NCBI GenBank assembly: GCA_020634215.1
Contig: JACKCD010000067.1
Coordinates: 1-27,209, forward strand
Length of the DNA: 27,209 bases
Source of the DNA: Ardenticatenaceae bacterium
GTDB lineage: Bacteria > Chloroflexota > Anaerolineae > Promineifilales > Promineifilaceae
Reading direction: 5' to 3'
This document shows positions 17,106 through 23,984 of this stretch, in pieces. The translations under genes were made by a program, and so were the position numbers. The notes beneath the pieces were generated by a model, which saw only the letters and a list, made by a program, of their open reading frames with translations, ran no database searches and had not been told where the DNA came from. How positions within the stretch are numbered: the stretch's first letter is position 1; the number at the start of each line of letters is the position of its first letter.

Positions 17106-17474
17106 ATGACAAAAGGTGATGATATTGAAGCGCGATTGGTTGATTTTGCCGTACAGATCGTGCATTTAACCGACAAGATGCCACGCTCACGAGCGGGAGA
17201 TCATTTGGCTGGGCAACTTTTGCGGAGCGGCACCAGCCCTGCTGCCCATTATGCTGAAGCACGGGGCGCAGAAAGCCTCAATGATTTTATCCACAAGCTC
17301 AAACTGTGTGTAAAAGAACTCAACGAGTCGCGGATTTGGCTCAAAATTATTCTTGGCAGCAACATGCCAGCCACAGCCAATTTGCCCAGCGTGTTTAGTG
17401 AATGTGATGAGCTATGCCGCATCATCCATGCCAGCATCAGAACCGCCAAAAATAAACAAAGGCCTCGCCCATGA
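17106..17474 (+). CDS. Four-helix-bundle protein, 23S rRNA intervening-sequence (IVP/S23) family
   Basis: A 122-residue all-helical protein. DIEARLVDFAVQIVHLTDKM, AGDHLAGQLLRSGTSPAAHY, AEARGAESLNDFIHKLKLC and VKELNESRIWLKIIL are the diagnostic helices of the family encoded inside intervening sequences of 23S rRNA and related to the Avd accessory protein of diversity-generating retroelements. No reverse transcriptase or variable repeat is nearby. The start has AGAGG 7 nt upstream. The gene sits between menF and menD, and its TGA overlaps the menD ATG (ATGA at 17471-17474). Inverted heptamer tracts bound it at 17047-17088 and 17479-17513, so the unit of about 467 bp looks inserted. The molecular role of the family is poorly known (nucleic-acid binding suspected). 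Confidence 0.9.
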   Translation: MTKGDDIEARLVDFAVQIVHLTDKMPRSRAGDHLAGQLLRSGTSPAAHYAEARGAESLNDFIHKLKLCVKELNESRIWLKIILGSNMPATANLPSVFSECDELCRIIHASIRTAKNKQRPRP

Positions 17475-19261
17475 CACCAATTCCCAATTCCCAATTCCCA
17501 ATTCCCAATTCCCAATTGGAAAATCCCAACATCACCTGGGCCGTCACCTTTGTCAACGAACTGGCGCGGGCGGGGTTAACGGCCGTTTGTATCGCCCCCG
17601 GTTCCCGCTCCACCCCCCTGACGCTGGCCTTCGATGCCCACCCCGACATCAAGGTGTATTTGCACCTGGACGAACGGAGCGCCGCCTTTTTTGCCCTGGG
17701 GCTGGCGCTGGAAAGCGACCGCCCGGTAGCACTGGTTTGCACCTCCGGCACCGCCACCGCCAACTTTTATCCGGCTATCATCGAAGCCCATATGTCGCAG
17801 GTGCCGCTGCTGGTGCTGAGTACGGATCGGCCGCCGGAATTGCGACATAGCGGGGCGAATCAAACGATTGACCAAGTGAAAATGTTTGGCGACCATGTGC
17901 TGTGGGCGGTGGATATGGATGTGCCGACGGCGGGGGCGAGTGAATTGGCGCTGAGGAATGTGCGAACAACGGCCGTTCGTGCCTATGCCACCGCTAACGG
18001 GCTGCGGAAGGGGCCGGTGCAGGTTAATTTTCCCTTTCGCAAGCCGCTTGAACCTGACAGTAATCAGTTAGCAGTAAACGGTTATCAGTTGGCGGTGGGG
18101 GCGCAGACGGTGATCGAGCGGGGGGAGGTGATGCCGTCGCGGGGGCAACTAGCATTTTTGCAGGAGGTAATTGGACAATATGAGCGGGGGCTGATTGTGT
18201 GCGGGCCGCGCTGCCCTGGCGGGGGTTTTGCTGAAGCGGTGGCGCGGTTGGCGCAGGCCAGCGGCTACCCGCTGGTGGCCGATCCGCTGTCGGGGGTGCG
18301 GTTTGGTGGTTGGGTGTCGGCAGCTGACGAGCAAACGGCCGTTATTGGCAGCTACGAAACCGTTCTCGCCGGAAACCGCAACCCATGGGGACATCCCGAC
18401 GTGGTGATTCGCTTTGGGCAGGTGCCAACCTCCAAATGGCTCAACGATTACCTCAACAACGCTCACCCGGCGCATCTAGTTCACGTGCGCGAAAACGGGG
18501 TGTGGGCGGACGACAGCCACCGGGTGACAACGTTTTTGCAGGCCAACGAAACGGCCGTTTGCACCCAACTTGCCGCCCAACTGCCCAAACGTCGCCCCAC
18601 GACTTGGTTAAAAACCATTGCCGAGAGCGAACGCCGCCACTGGGCGGCCCTGCGCCCGCTGCTGGCCGAGCCGTTTTTTGATGCGACGGTGGTGGCAGAG
18701 GTGGTGCGGTTGCTGCCACGAAACGGCCGTTTAATTATGGGCAACAGCCTCCCCATCCGTCATCTTGACCAATTTGGGCAACCCCACAACCGGCGGCTCC
18801 ATGTTTTTGGCAACCGGGGAGCCAGCGGCATAGACGGCAACGTTTCGACGGCGTTGGGCATTGCCACCCTCAGCGGCGCACCCACGGTGCTGGTGGTGGG
18901 CGACATCACCTTTTACCACGACCTGAATGGGCTGCTGGCGGTGCGGCAGCACGGGCTGGACAATGTAACGATTGTGCTGCTGAACAACAACGGGGGCGGC
19001 ATTTTTAATCGGCTGCCTGTAGCCAGCATTGAACCGCCGTTCACCGATTTGTTCACGACCCCGCACGGACTGGATTTTGCCCCGGTGGTAGGGATGTATG
19101 GGCTGGGCTACACTCAAGCCAACACGCACGAGGCGTTTGTAGCGGCGTTGCAGACGGCGGTGGCAGAACCAGGGGCGCGGGTTATTGAGGTGCGGACAAA
19201 CGGCCGTTTTGATGAAGCGCGACGGCGGGAAGTTGTGCGGCTGGTGAATGAACGGGTTTAA
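17471..19261 (+). CDS. menD: 2-succinyl-5-enolpyruvyl-6-hydroxy-3-cyclohexene-1-carboxylate synthase
   Basis: ThDP-dependent enzyme joining isochorismate and 2-oxoglutarate, the second menaquinone step; up to 596 residues. N-terminal motifs IAPGSRSTPLTLAF, HLDERSAAFFALGLA, TSGTATANFYPAI and STDRPPELRHSGANQTIDQ are diagnostic. The ThDP/Mg site is VVGDITFYHDLNGLL followed by LLNNNGGGIFNRLP. Residues 3-15 are read from AATTCCC heptamers, so the original start was probably lost or displaced; a TTG at 17516 giving MENPNITWA is an alternative native-like start. Codons about 197-210 are six further heptamers inserted in frame in the linker after the first domain. The gene follows the four-helix-bundle gene by a 4-nt stop-start overlap. 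Confidence 0.93.
   Translation: MTPIPNSQFPIPNSQLENPNITWAVTFVNELARAGLTAVCIAPGSRSTPLTLAFDAHPDIKVYLHLDERSAAFFALGLALESDRPVALVCTSGTATANFYPAIIEAHMSQVPLLVLSTDRPPELRHSGANQTIDQVKMFGDHVLWAVDMDVPTAGASELALRNVRTTAVRAYATANGLRKGPVQVNFPFRKPLEPDSNQLAVNGYQLAVGAQTVIERGEVMPSRGQLAFLQEVIGQYERGLIVCGPRCPGGGFAEAVARLAQASGYPLVADPLSGVRFGGWVSAADEQTAVIGSYETVLAGNRNPWGHPDVVIRFGQVPTSKWLNDYLNNAHPAHLVHVRENGVWADDSHRVTTFLQANETAVCTQLAAQLPKRRPTTWLKTIAESERRHWAALRPLLAEPFFDATVVAEVVRLLPRNGRLIMGNSLPIRHLDQFGQPHNRRLHVFGNRGASGIDGNVSTALGIATLSGAPTVLVVGDITFYHDLNGLLAVRQHGLDNVTIVLLNNNGGGIFNRLPVASIEPPFTDLFTTPHGLDFAPVVGMYGLGYTQANTHEAFVAALQTAVAEPGARVIEVRTNGRFDEARRREVVRLVNERV
17479..17513 (+). repeat. Right heptamer tract of the four-helix-bundle cassette
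   Basis: Five perfect AATTCCC units, reverse complement of the GGGAATT tract at 17047. They begin 4 nt after the four-helix-bundle stop and encode the N-terminus of MenD. In RNA the two tracts could pair and enclose the whole gene in one hairpin. Confidence 0.92.
18058..18099 (+). repeat. In-frame heptamer tract inside menD
   Basis: Six heptamers: CAGTAAT, CAGTTAG, CAGTAAA, CGGTTAT, CAGTTGG, CGGTGGG. Forty-two bases equal 14 codons, so the frame is kept. They encode about DSNQLAVNGYQLAVGAQ between the first and second MenD domains. Confidence 0.75.
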
Positions 19262-19267
19262 AAACGC

Positions 19268-19939
19268 TTACTGGCTACCCGAAATGACTACCACATACTC
19301 ACCGCGTGGCTCGTTGGCAGCCACAAAAGCCAGCAGTTCCGACAAGCTACCGCGCTGAACGGATTCATAGAGTTTGGTTAGTTCGTTTGCCAAAGTTGCC
19401 GGCCGGTCGCCATACACAGCAATGGCATCTTGCAAAAAGCCTTGCAGCCGGTGGGGGCTTTCGTAGAAGATGAGGGTATGGGGGGAATCTTGGTCAACGG
19501 CCAGAAAACGCTGTCGTTTGCCGCTTTTACGGGGAGGGAAGCCGCGAAAGGTGAAGGAGTGGGCGGGCAGGCCGGACAAGACGAGAGCCATAATAACGGC
19601 CGTTGCTCCCGGAATCATCGTCACCGGCAACCCTTCCTCAATCGCCCGCCGCACCAACGTAAAGCCGGGGTCAGACACGCCCGGCGTACCGGCGTTTGTC
19701 ACCACCGCCACCGACTGCCCGGCTGTTATGAGTTCGATGATGCGTCGGCCGGCTTTTTCCTCATTGTGTTCGTGAAAGGCAATTTGCGGCTTCTTAATTT
19801 CAAAATGCTGTAGCAACCGCCCCGTCTTGCGCGTGTCCTCGCTGGCAACATAATCCACCGCCCGCAGCGTTTCCAATGCCCGCAGGCTAATATCGGCCAA
19901 ATTGCCAATAGGGGTTGCAACAAGGTAAAGTATAGACAA
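19268..19939 (-). CDS. rsmI: 16S rRNA (cytidine-1402 2'-O)-methyltransferase
   Basis: SAM-dependent methyltransferase acting on the decoding centre of 16S rRNA; 223 residues, somewhat shorter than the E. coli protein (the C-terminal extension is absent). Motifs: LYLVATPIGNLADISLRAL, ASEDTRKTGRLL, MIPGATAVIMALVLSGLP and FYESPHRL. The glycine loop reads TNAGTPGVSDPG, with Asn82 where many family members have Asp. The start is a TTG at 19939 because MSILYLVATP begins the conserved fold and no ATG is available; it lies 2 nt after the stop of the toxin-like gene, implying coupled translation. It ends 6 nt from menD, convergent. Confidence 0.94.
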   Translation of the reverse strand: MSILYLVATPIGNLADISLRALETLRAVDYVASEDTRKTGRLLQHFEIKKPQIAFHEHNEEKAGRRIIELITAGQSVAVVTNAGTPGVSDPGFTLVRRAIEEGLPVTMIPGATAVIMALVLSGLPAHSFTFRGFPPRKSGKRQRFLAVDQDSPHTLIFYESPHRLQGFLQDAIAVYGDRPATLANELTKLYESVQRGSLSELLAFVAANEPRGEYVVVISGSQ

Positions 19940-19941
19940 CG

Positions 19942-20328
19942 CTAAGAAGCCCCGTATAACAACTCATCTATCTCTTTAAGCACATCAGCGATATCCGGCG
20001 GATTCGCTTCAACTACACCTTGTGGTGTATGCTTATGATGTGGGTGCGTCGAAAGATGAGGGTGATGAGGTGCATCATCGTAACGAAAAATCAGATTACT
20101 TTGAGCATCCTGGTAATGATAAGCATAGGGTGTTTTCACTAAAAGGCTCCCCTGTGCCAGAAGAACCTCATCTATATACAACTGCGAGCCATCCCAAAAC
20201 TGTAGCCGAGCCTCAACCAATCCTTCTTGATTAGGTTCTATCTCTTCTACTCTAAGGGAGACAATGCGGATCTCTTGACGAATACGAAGGGTATCATAAA
20301 TTCTGTTTAAATAACGACGAAGACGCAT
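19942..20328 (-). CDS. TumE-type (DUF6516) toxin-like protein of a toxin-antitoxin pair
   Basis: A 128-residue protein. The conserved block is YAYHYQDAQSNLIFRYD followed by APHHPHLSTHPHHKH, a His-rich signature that I recognise from the TumE/DUF6516 toxin family. The N-terminal half is a beta-rich segment (VEARLQFWDGSQLYIDEVLL) and the end is an acidic helix (PPDIADVLKEIDELLYG). It begins 4 nt after the partner gene, and the next gene, rsmI, begins 2 nt after it. The biochemical target is not something I can read from the sequence. The family assignment is fairly firm, toxicity is inferred from the family. Confidence 0.82.
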   Translation of the reverse strand: MRLRRYLNRIYDTLRIRQEIRIVSLRVEEIEPNQEGLVEARLQFWDGSQLYIDEVLLAQGSLLVKTPYAYHYQDAQSNLIFRYDDAPHHPHLSTHPHHKHTPQGVVEANPPDIADVLKEIDELLYGAS

Positions 20329-20332
20329 AGCG

Positions 20333-20641
20333 TTAGAACAGAACAGTCTCTGCGGTCATAATACGCTCTAAACTCTTGGATATTTTTGCTTTTAAACGCA
20401 AGTACAGTGTATAGCGGCCAGCCCAACAAATAAATTCACGATCATCTCCAAACTTGCCAGCTTGATATTGCGTATAAAACTCAGCAGAGGAAAGCCCGTG
20501 TGTCTGCTCCAGCTTTGCTAAATCGCGTTCCAAGCGGAGCAGCTCTTCTAAAGGATCGTAAGTTGCATCATTCAGGCTCAGCATACGGCGAAATTCTTCA
20601 GATGTGGGCAGGTTTTCGGAGGTAAATTCTAGTACAGGCAT
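20333..20641 (-). CDS. Antitoxin-like partner of the TumE-type protein
   Basis: 102 residues from ATG 20641, chosen because GAGGA lies 8 nt upstream; a TTG at 20668 would add nine residues. Helical throughout, with LEELLRLERDLAKLEQTHGL, SSAEFYTQYQAGKFGDDREF and ICWAGRYTLYLRLKAKI, the pattern of the small partner usually found just before TumE/DUF6516 genes. No classical DNA-binding motif is evident. It is the first gene of a three-gene unit with the toxin-like gene and rsmI. Confidence 0.78.
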   Translation of the reverse strand: MPVLEFTSENLPTSEEFRRMLSLNDATYDPLEELLRLERDLAKLEQTHGLSSAEFYTQYQAGKFGDDREFICWAGRYTLYLRLKAKISKSLERIMTAETVLF

Positions 20642-20663
20642 GACATTATTCCTCACTATGCCA

Positions 20664-20686
20664 AACAAATTTTGTTAATCATACCA
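20664..20686 (-). promoter_or_regulatory. Promoter and candidate operator of the toxin-antitoxin/rsmI unit
   Basis: On the minus strand TGGTATGAT (20686-20678) is an extended -10 box. Immediately downstream, across the expected start site, is the 13-bp palindrome AACAAA-T-TTTGTT (plus-strand 20664-20676). Its position suits repression by the toxin-antitoxin complex, which is inference. Confidence 0.45.
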
Positions 20687-20698
20687 CAAATTAATACC

Positions 20699-22021
20699 CT
20701 ACGACTCAATCAACTCCATGTTAGCACCTAGCGACTGCATCGTTTCCACGAAGCCAGGGAAACTATCGGCCATGCAGGCGGCATCGTGGACAAGGGTGAG
20801 GCCGTGGGTGGCAAGGCCAGCCACCGCCAGCGACATCCCCAGCCGGTGGTCGTCGTGGCTGTCTACTTCGGCAGCGTAGAGGCGGGAGGGGCCGGTGACA
20901 GTGAACCCGTCGGGCCGTTCGCTGATGGCAACACCCAACTTCTTCAGTTCCCCAGCCAGCACGCCGATTCGGTCTACTTCTTTCACCCGCAGTTCGGCGG
21001 CATCAGAAACGGCCGTTTCTCCCACCGCCTGAGTAGCCGCCACCGCCAAAACCGGCAGCTCATCAATTCCCCGCACCACCACCGACCCGTTAATCGTGTG
21101 GCTGTGCAGCTCGCTAAAACGCACCGCAATATCGGCCACCGGCTCGCCGCCGCTAACCCGTTCGTTCAGCAGGGAAAAAGTGGCTCCCATCCCGCGCAGC
21201 ATATCCAAAATGCCAGTGCGCGTGGCGTTGATGCCTACATTGGTAACGGTAATTTCCGAATGGGGAACGATGGTTGCGGCTACAATGGGGAACGCCGCAG
21301 AGGAGGGATCCCCAGGCACGGCCATGTCGAGGGGCTGCAACGGCCGTTTACCCCGCATCTCCACCCAATTATCCTGCCAGGTAATATCCACCCCCATCGC
21401 CGCCAACATCCGCTCCGTGTGATCGCGGCTGGGGCCAATCTCAATCACCCGCGTCGTCCCTTCCGCATACAGCCCGGCCAGCAGCACCGCGCTCTTGACC
21501 TGGGCACTGGCAATGGTCATTTGAAATTCAAAGCCGTTTAGCTGGGTTGGCTCGATGTGCATGGGGGCAAAACCGCTGTTGCTGCTAATTTTGGCTCCCA
21601 TTTGCGCCAGTGGATCCATGATGCGGCGCATGGGGCGTTTGCGAAGCTGGTAGCTGCCGTCCAGCACTGAGGGGAAGGTCTGCCCAGCCAGGATGCCCGC
21701 CATCAGCCGCATAAAGGTACCGGCGTTGCGGCAATCAAGGGGCTGAGTGGGGGGCTGTAGCCCGTGCAGCCCGCGCCCTTCAATTTGCAAATCCCACGCC
21801 AGCGGGGATTTTTGGTCTATTTCGACCTGAACGCCAAGCTGCTGAACGGCCGTTAACGTCGCCAACGTATCCCCAGCCGGAAGCCAATCCCGAATGATGC
21901 TGGTGCCTTCGGCAATCGCCGCCAGCATCACGGCGCGGTGGCTAATGGATTTATCACCCGGCACGGTAATGGTACCGCGCAGGGGCGTTTTTTGGGTACG
22001 AACAAGGAGGTTTTGCGTCAT
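20699..22021 (-). CDS. aroA: 3-phosphoshikimate 1-carboxyvinyltransferase (EPSP synthase)
   Basis: Sixth step of the shikimate pathway: shikimate-3-phosphate plus PEP to EPSP, precursor of chorismate for aromatic amino acids and menaquinone. 440 residues, full length. Motifs: VPGDKSISHRAVMLAAIAEG (substrate phosphate site), NAGTFMRLMAGIL, KSAVLLAGLYAEG, SRDHTERML, and near the end SHDDHRLGMSLAVAG. RVKEVDRIGVLAGELKKLG is the usual late motif. The start follows a heptamer hairpin that separates it from the upstream SEC-C gene on the same strand. The PEP-site loop sequence alone does not settle glyphosate class. Confidence 0.96.
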   Translation of the reverse strand: MTQNLLVRTQKTPLRGTITVPGDKSISHRAVMLAAIAEGTSIIRDWLPAGDTLATLTAVQQLGVQVEIDQKSPLAWDLQIEGRGLHGLQPPTQPLDCRNAGTFMRLMAGILAGQTFPSVLDGSYQLRKRPMRRIMDPLAQMGAKISSNSGFAPMHIEPTQLNGFEFQMTIASAQVKSAVLLAGLYAEGTTRVIEIGPSRDHTERMLAAMGVDITWQDNWVEMRGKRPLQPLDMAVPGDPSSAAFPIVAATIVPHSEITVTNVGINATRTGILDMLRGMGATFSLLNERVSGGEPVADIAVRFSELHSHTINGSVVVRGIDELPVLAVAATQAVGETAVSDAAELRVKEVDRIGVLAGELKKLGVAISERPDGFTVTGPSRLYAAEVDSHDDHRLGMSLAVAGLATHGLTLVHDAACMADSFPGFVETMQSLGANMELIES

Positions 22022-22034
22022 GGTTGATTAAGAG

Positions 22035-22095
22035 GTGGGGAGTGGGGTGTGGGGCGAAGGGCGTTTGCTCCCTACTCTCCACACCCTACGCCCTA
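22035..22095. repeat. Heptamer hairpin, word GTGGGGA/GTGGGGT
   Basis: GTGGGGA, GTGGGGT, GTGGGGC, GAAGGGC (22035-22062) face CTCCCTA, CTCTCCA, CACCCTA, CGCCCTA (22068-22095). It occupies the spacer between SEC-C and aroA, ending exactly next to the SEC-C stop codon. Confidence 0.82.
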
Positions 22096-22956
22096 CTACC
22101 GCCCCCTGCGGCTGAACCGTTGAATGGTTTTTTGTAAAATTTGCCCCCGGTTGGGGTCAAGCCGGTCTACGGGAGGGCGACCCACTCGCTTGGCTTCGGC
22201 CAGCGCGTGGTGAACCAGCAAATGGTTATACAGCCGCATAAAGTCAGTGTGGCTGGCATCGGGATGGTCGGCCAGGTAGGCAACTTTGGCGGCGACCAGC
22301 TTGTCGCCAATGTCGCCAATTTCGTCCTTCGGCAAATACGCCGCCCCAGTGCTAAACTCCAGCCGATCCCCCACGGGAACTAGCCGCGCCAAAATAATTT
22401 CGCCCACGGCCACCTGCCCGTGTCCCGTTGGCTCATACACTTCAACAGCCTCGCCCGTTACAAAATCGCGCAGTTGCAGCAGTTGCCCTTCGTAGCTTAC
22501 CAGTTCATACCCTCCAGCCGCGCCCACATCCAGCCAGCTTTCCAGCACTTTTTGCTGCGGCTGGGAAAGGTCGTCGTAGCTTTCAACGTAGTAGAGTTGG
22601 ATAAAACGGGTGATGGGTTCGCTTTCGGGGTCGTCTTCTTCGTCTTCGAGCAGGTCGGCGGGAATGGGGTAGTCGAACATGAACCAGTCGTAGAAGCGGT
22701 CGGCTTCGTAGTCGCTCATTTCTTCCCCGTTGCTAGCGTCGTAGTAGTTGTCCCAATAGTGGGAAAGAGCGGCAGAAACGGCCGTTTCCCACCGTTCATC
22801 CTGGGCATATTCAATTAAATCCTGCCGCAAAAATTGCGCCGCCTGCTCCAACTGCCGCTTCTCCTGCTCGGCCTCCTGGTCAAGCTTCAAATGGCACTGC
22901 TTATACTTTTTGCCGCTACCGCAGTAGCACAAATCATTTCTTCCTGGTTTTTTCAT
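22096..22956 (-). CDS. SEC-C metal-binding motif protein of unknown function
   Basis: 286 residues. The N-terminus is a SEC-C zinc motif, C10-x-C12 and C21-H22 in GRNDLCYCGSGKKYKQCHLK, as in SecA and YecA-type proteins. A helical segment follows (LDQEAEQEKRQLEQAAQFL), then an acidic stretch near residues 90-115 and a body rich in aromatic and acidic residues (YDWFMFDYPIPADLLEDEED, FIQLYYVESYDDLSQPQQK). The C-terminus is basic (FSRRGR). SEC-C modules bind metal and often contact ribosomes or SecB; for this protein the role is not known. Transcribed ahead of aroA but separated by a hairpin. Confidence 0.85.
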   Translation of the reverse strand: MKKPGRNDLCYCGSGKKYKQCHLKLDQEAEQEKRQLEQAAQFLRQDLIEYAQDERWETAVSAALSHYWDNYYDASNGEEMSDYEADRFYDWFMFDYPIPADLLEDEEDDPESEPITRFIQLYYVESYDDLSQPQQKVLESWLDVGAAGGYELVSYEGQLLQLRDFVTGEAVEVYEPTGHGQVAVGEIILARLVPVGDRLEFSTGAAYLPKDEIGDIGDKLVAAKVAYLADHPDASHTDFMRLYNHLLVHHALAEAKRVGRPPVDRLDPNRGQILQKTIQRFSRRGR

Positions 22957-23010
22957 CTCTTCTCTTCGGTTGGTAACGAAGGTTGCTGAATATCAACAAT
23001 TAAAAACCAT

Positions 23011-23091
23011 GTCATTTCGACGAGTCTTCGAGGAGAAATCCCGTTCCCTTGGCTATCCTCAACAGGACTCCTCAGCAGACCTTGAAATGAC
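23011..23091. repeat. Interspersed GTCATTTC palindromic element, copy 2 (81 bp)
   Basis: Begins GTCATTTCGACGAGTCTTCG and ends CCTTGAAATGAC, exactly the length of copy 1 (81 bp) but with diverged interior. It fills the 181-nt spacer between SEC-C and the HAD gene; I see no gene in the remainder. Confidence 0.75.
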
Positions 23092-23137
23092 AGGTTTATC
23101 TATGTACTTGTTAACTTCAAAAATCCTCGACTACCTA

Positions 23138-23890
23138 TCAAATGCCTGCCAAAATAGGCAACAACTGCTCTAGCCTAGTAATCGTATAATGTGGTTCCAC
23201 GCCATTTAGCGGTATGTCCAAATGGTCGGGCGACATCAACACGCTCACCATCCCCACTTCGTTGGCTCCGGCAATGTCGTTTTCCGGCCGATCACCCACA
23301 AAGACCGACCGGTCTGGGGTCGTATTGAGCAGCCCCATCGCTCGCCAATAAATGGCTGGGTGCGGCTTCATGTAGCCGGTGTCGCCAGAGGTAATGCGGG
23401 CATCAAAATAATCCAGCAGCCCGTAATGCGCCAGCTCAATGTCGCGCATCCACATGGGCAGCATGGCGTTGGTGACAAGGCCAATCTTGTACCCTTGCTG
23501 CCGTAGTGCCAGTAGCGTCGCTTCCGCGTCGGCAAAGGGCACCACGCCGGGCATTGGCCCCCAACGGTACGCCTGCATCAGTTCGTCCATGTCAAGCTGG
23601 CTGGGATCGAGATTAACGGCCGTTAATGACTCCACCACCACCCGCTCAAACCGCACCCCCGCCCACGTCTGCTTCGCCACCCGCCAGCCTTCGATGACGG
23701 TGTTTCTAAAGATTTGCAAAAAGTCGTCTTTGGGGGGTAATGGAAAATCGGCCGTTGCTAAATAGTCATACAGATACCCAGCGTGCATCTGGTTCACCGT
23801 GCCAAAATTACCATTTAGCCCAGCCCAATCCAAAATCGTATCATCTAAATCAAAAATAACAGCGTCAATGCGCTTGGCAGAATGTGACAA
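23138..23890 (-). CDS. HAD-superfamily hydrolase (phosphatase-like)
   Basis: Cytosolic phosphatase-type HAD protein of 250 residues. Motif I is FDLDDT with nucleophile D14 and acid D16; motif II Thr is in GLVTNAM; motif III Lys is in MKPHP; motif IV is VFVGDRPENDIAGANEVGM. The cap inserted after motif I (about 20-105) is helical, as in subfamily I. The start is TTG 23890, supported by AGGAGAGG four nt upstream. Substrate cannot be told; phosphoglycolate or nucleotide phosphatase activities are typical of this class. A heptamer hairpin separates it from the next upstream gene. Confidence 0.92.
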   Translation of the reverse strand: MSHSAKRIDAVIFDLDDTILDWAGLNGNFGTVNQMHAGYLYDYLATADFPLPPKDDFLQIFRNTVIEGWRVAKQTWAGVRFERVVVESLTAVNLDPSQLDMDELMQAYRWGPMPGVVPFADAEATLLALRQQGYKIGLVTNAMLPMWMRDIELAHYGLLDYFDARITSGDTGYMKPHPAIYWRAMGLLNTTPDRSVFVGDRPENDIAGANEVGMVSVLMSPDHLDIPLNGVEPHYTITRLEQLLPILAGI

Positions 23891-23913
23891 ACAACCTCTC
23901 CTCGCTATTCAAT

Positions 23914-23974
23914 GGAGGATTGGAGATTAGAAATTGGAGATTAAAACAGGTCAATCTCCAATCTCTAATCTCCC
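23914..23974. repeat. Heptamer hairpin, word TGGAGAT/AATCTCC
   Basis: GGAGGAT, TGGAGAT, TAGAAAT, TGGAGAT (23914-23941) face AATCTCC, AATCTCT, AATCTCC (23953-23973), forming a stem of over 20 bp. The word is the same as at 10192. It lies between the PopT gene end and the HAD gene start. Confidence 0.85.
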
Positions 23975-23984
23975 ACTCTTCCAG

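Noticed and set aside
17106..17474. Diversity-generating retroelement around the Avd-like four-helix-bundle gene
   Set aside because: No reverse transcriptase, template repeat or variable repeat is visible nearby.
17479..17513. Heptamer tracts as a CRISPR array
   Set aside because: Units are 7 bp with no spacers, and no cas gene is present.
20786..21541. 251-codon plus-strand open frame opposite aroA
   Set aside because: Antisense shadow of a clear EPSP synthase in GC-rich sequence, with no recognisable motif or start signal.
23183..23189. GTATAAT near 23185 as a promoter
   Set aside because: Inside the coding part of the HAD gene, on the opposite strand, with no gene downstream of it.
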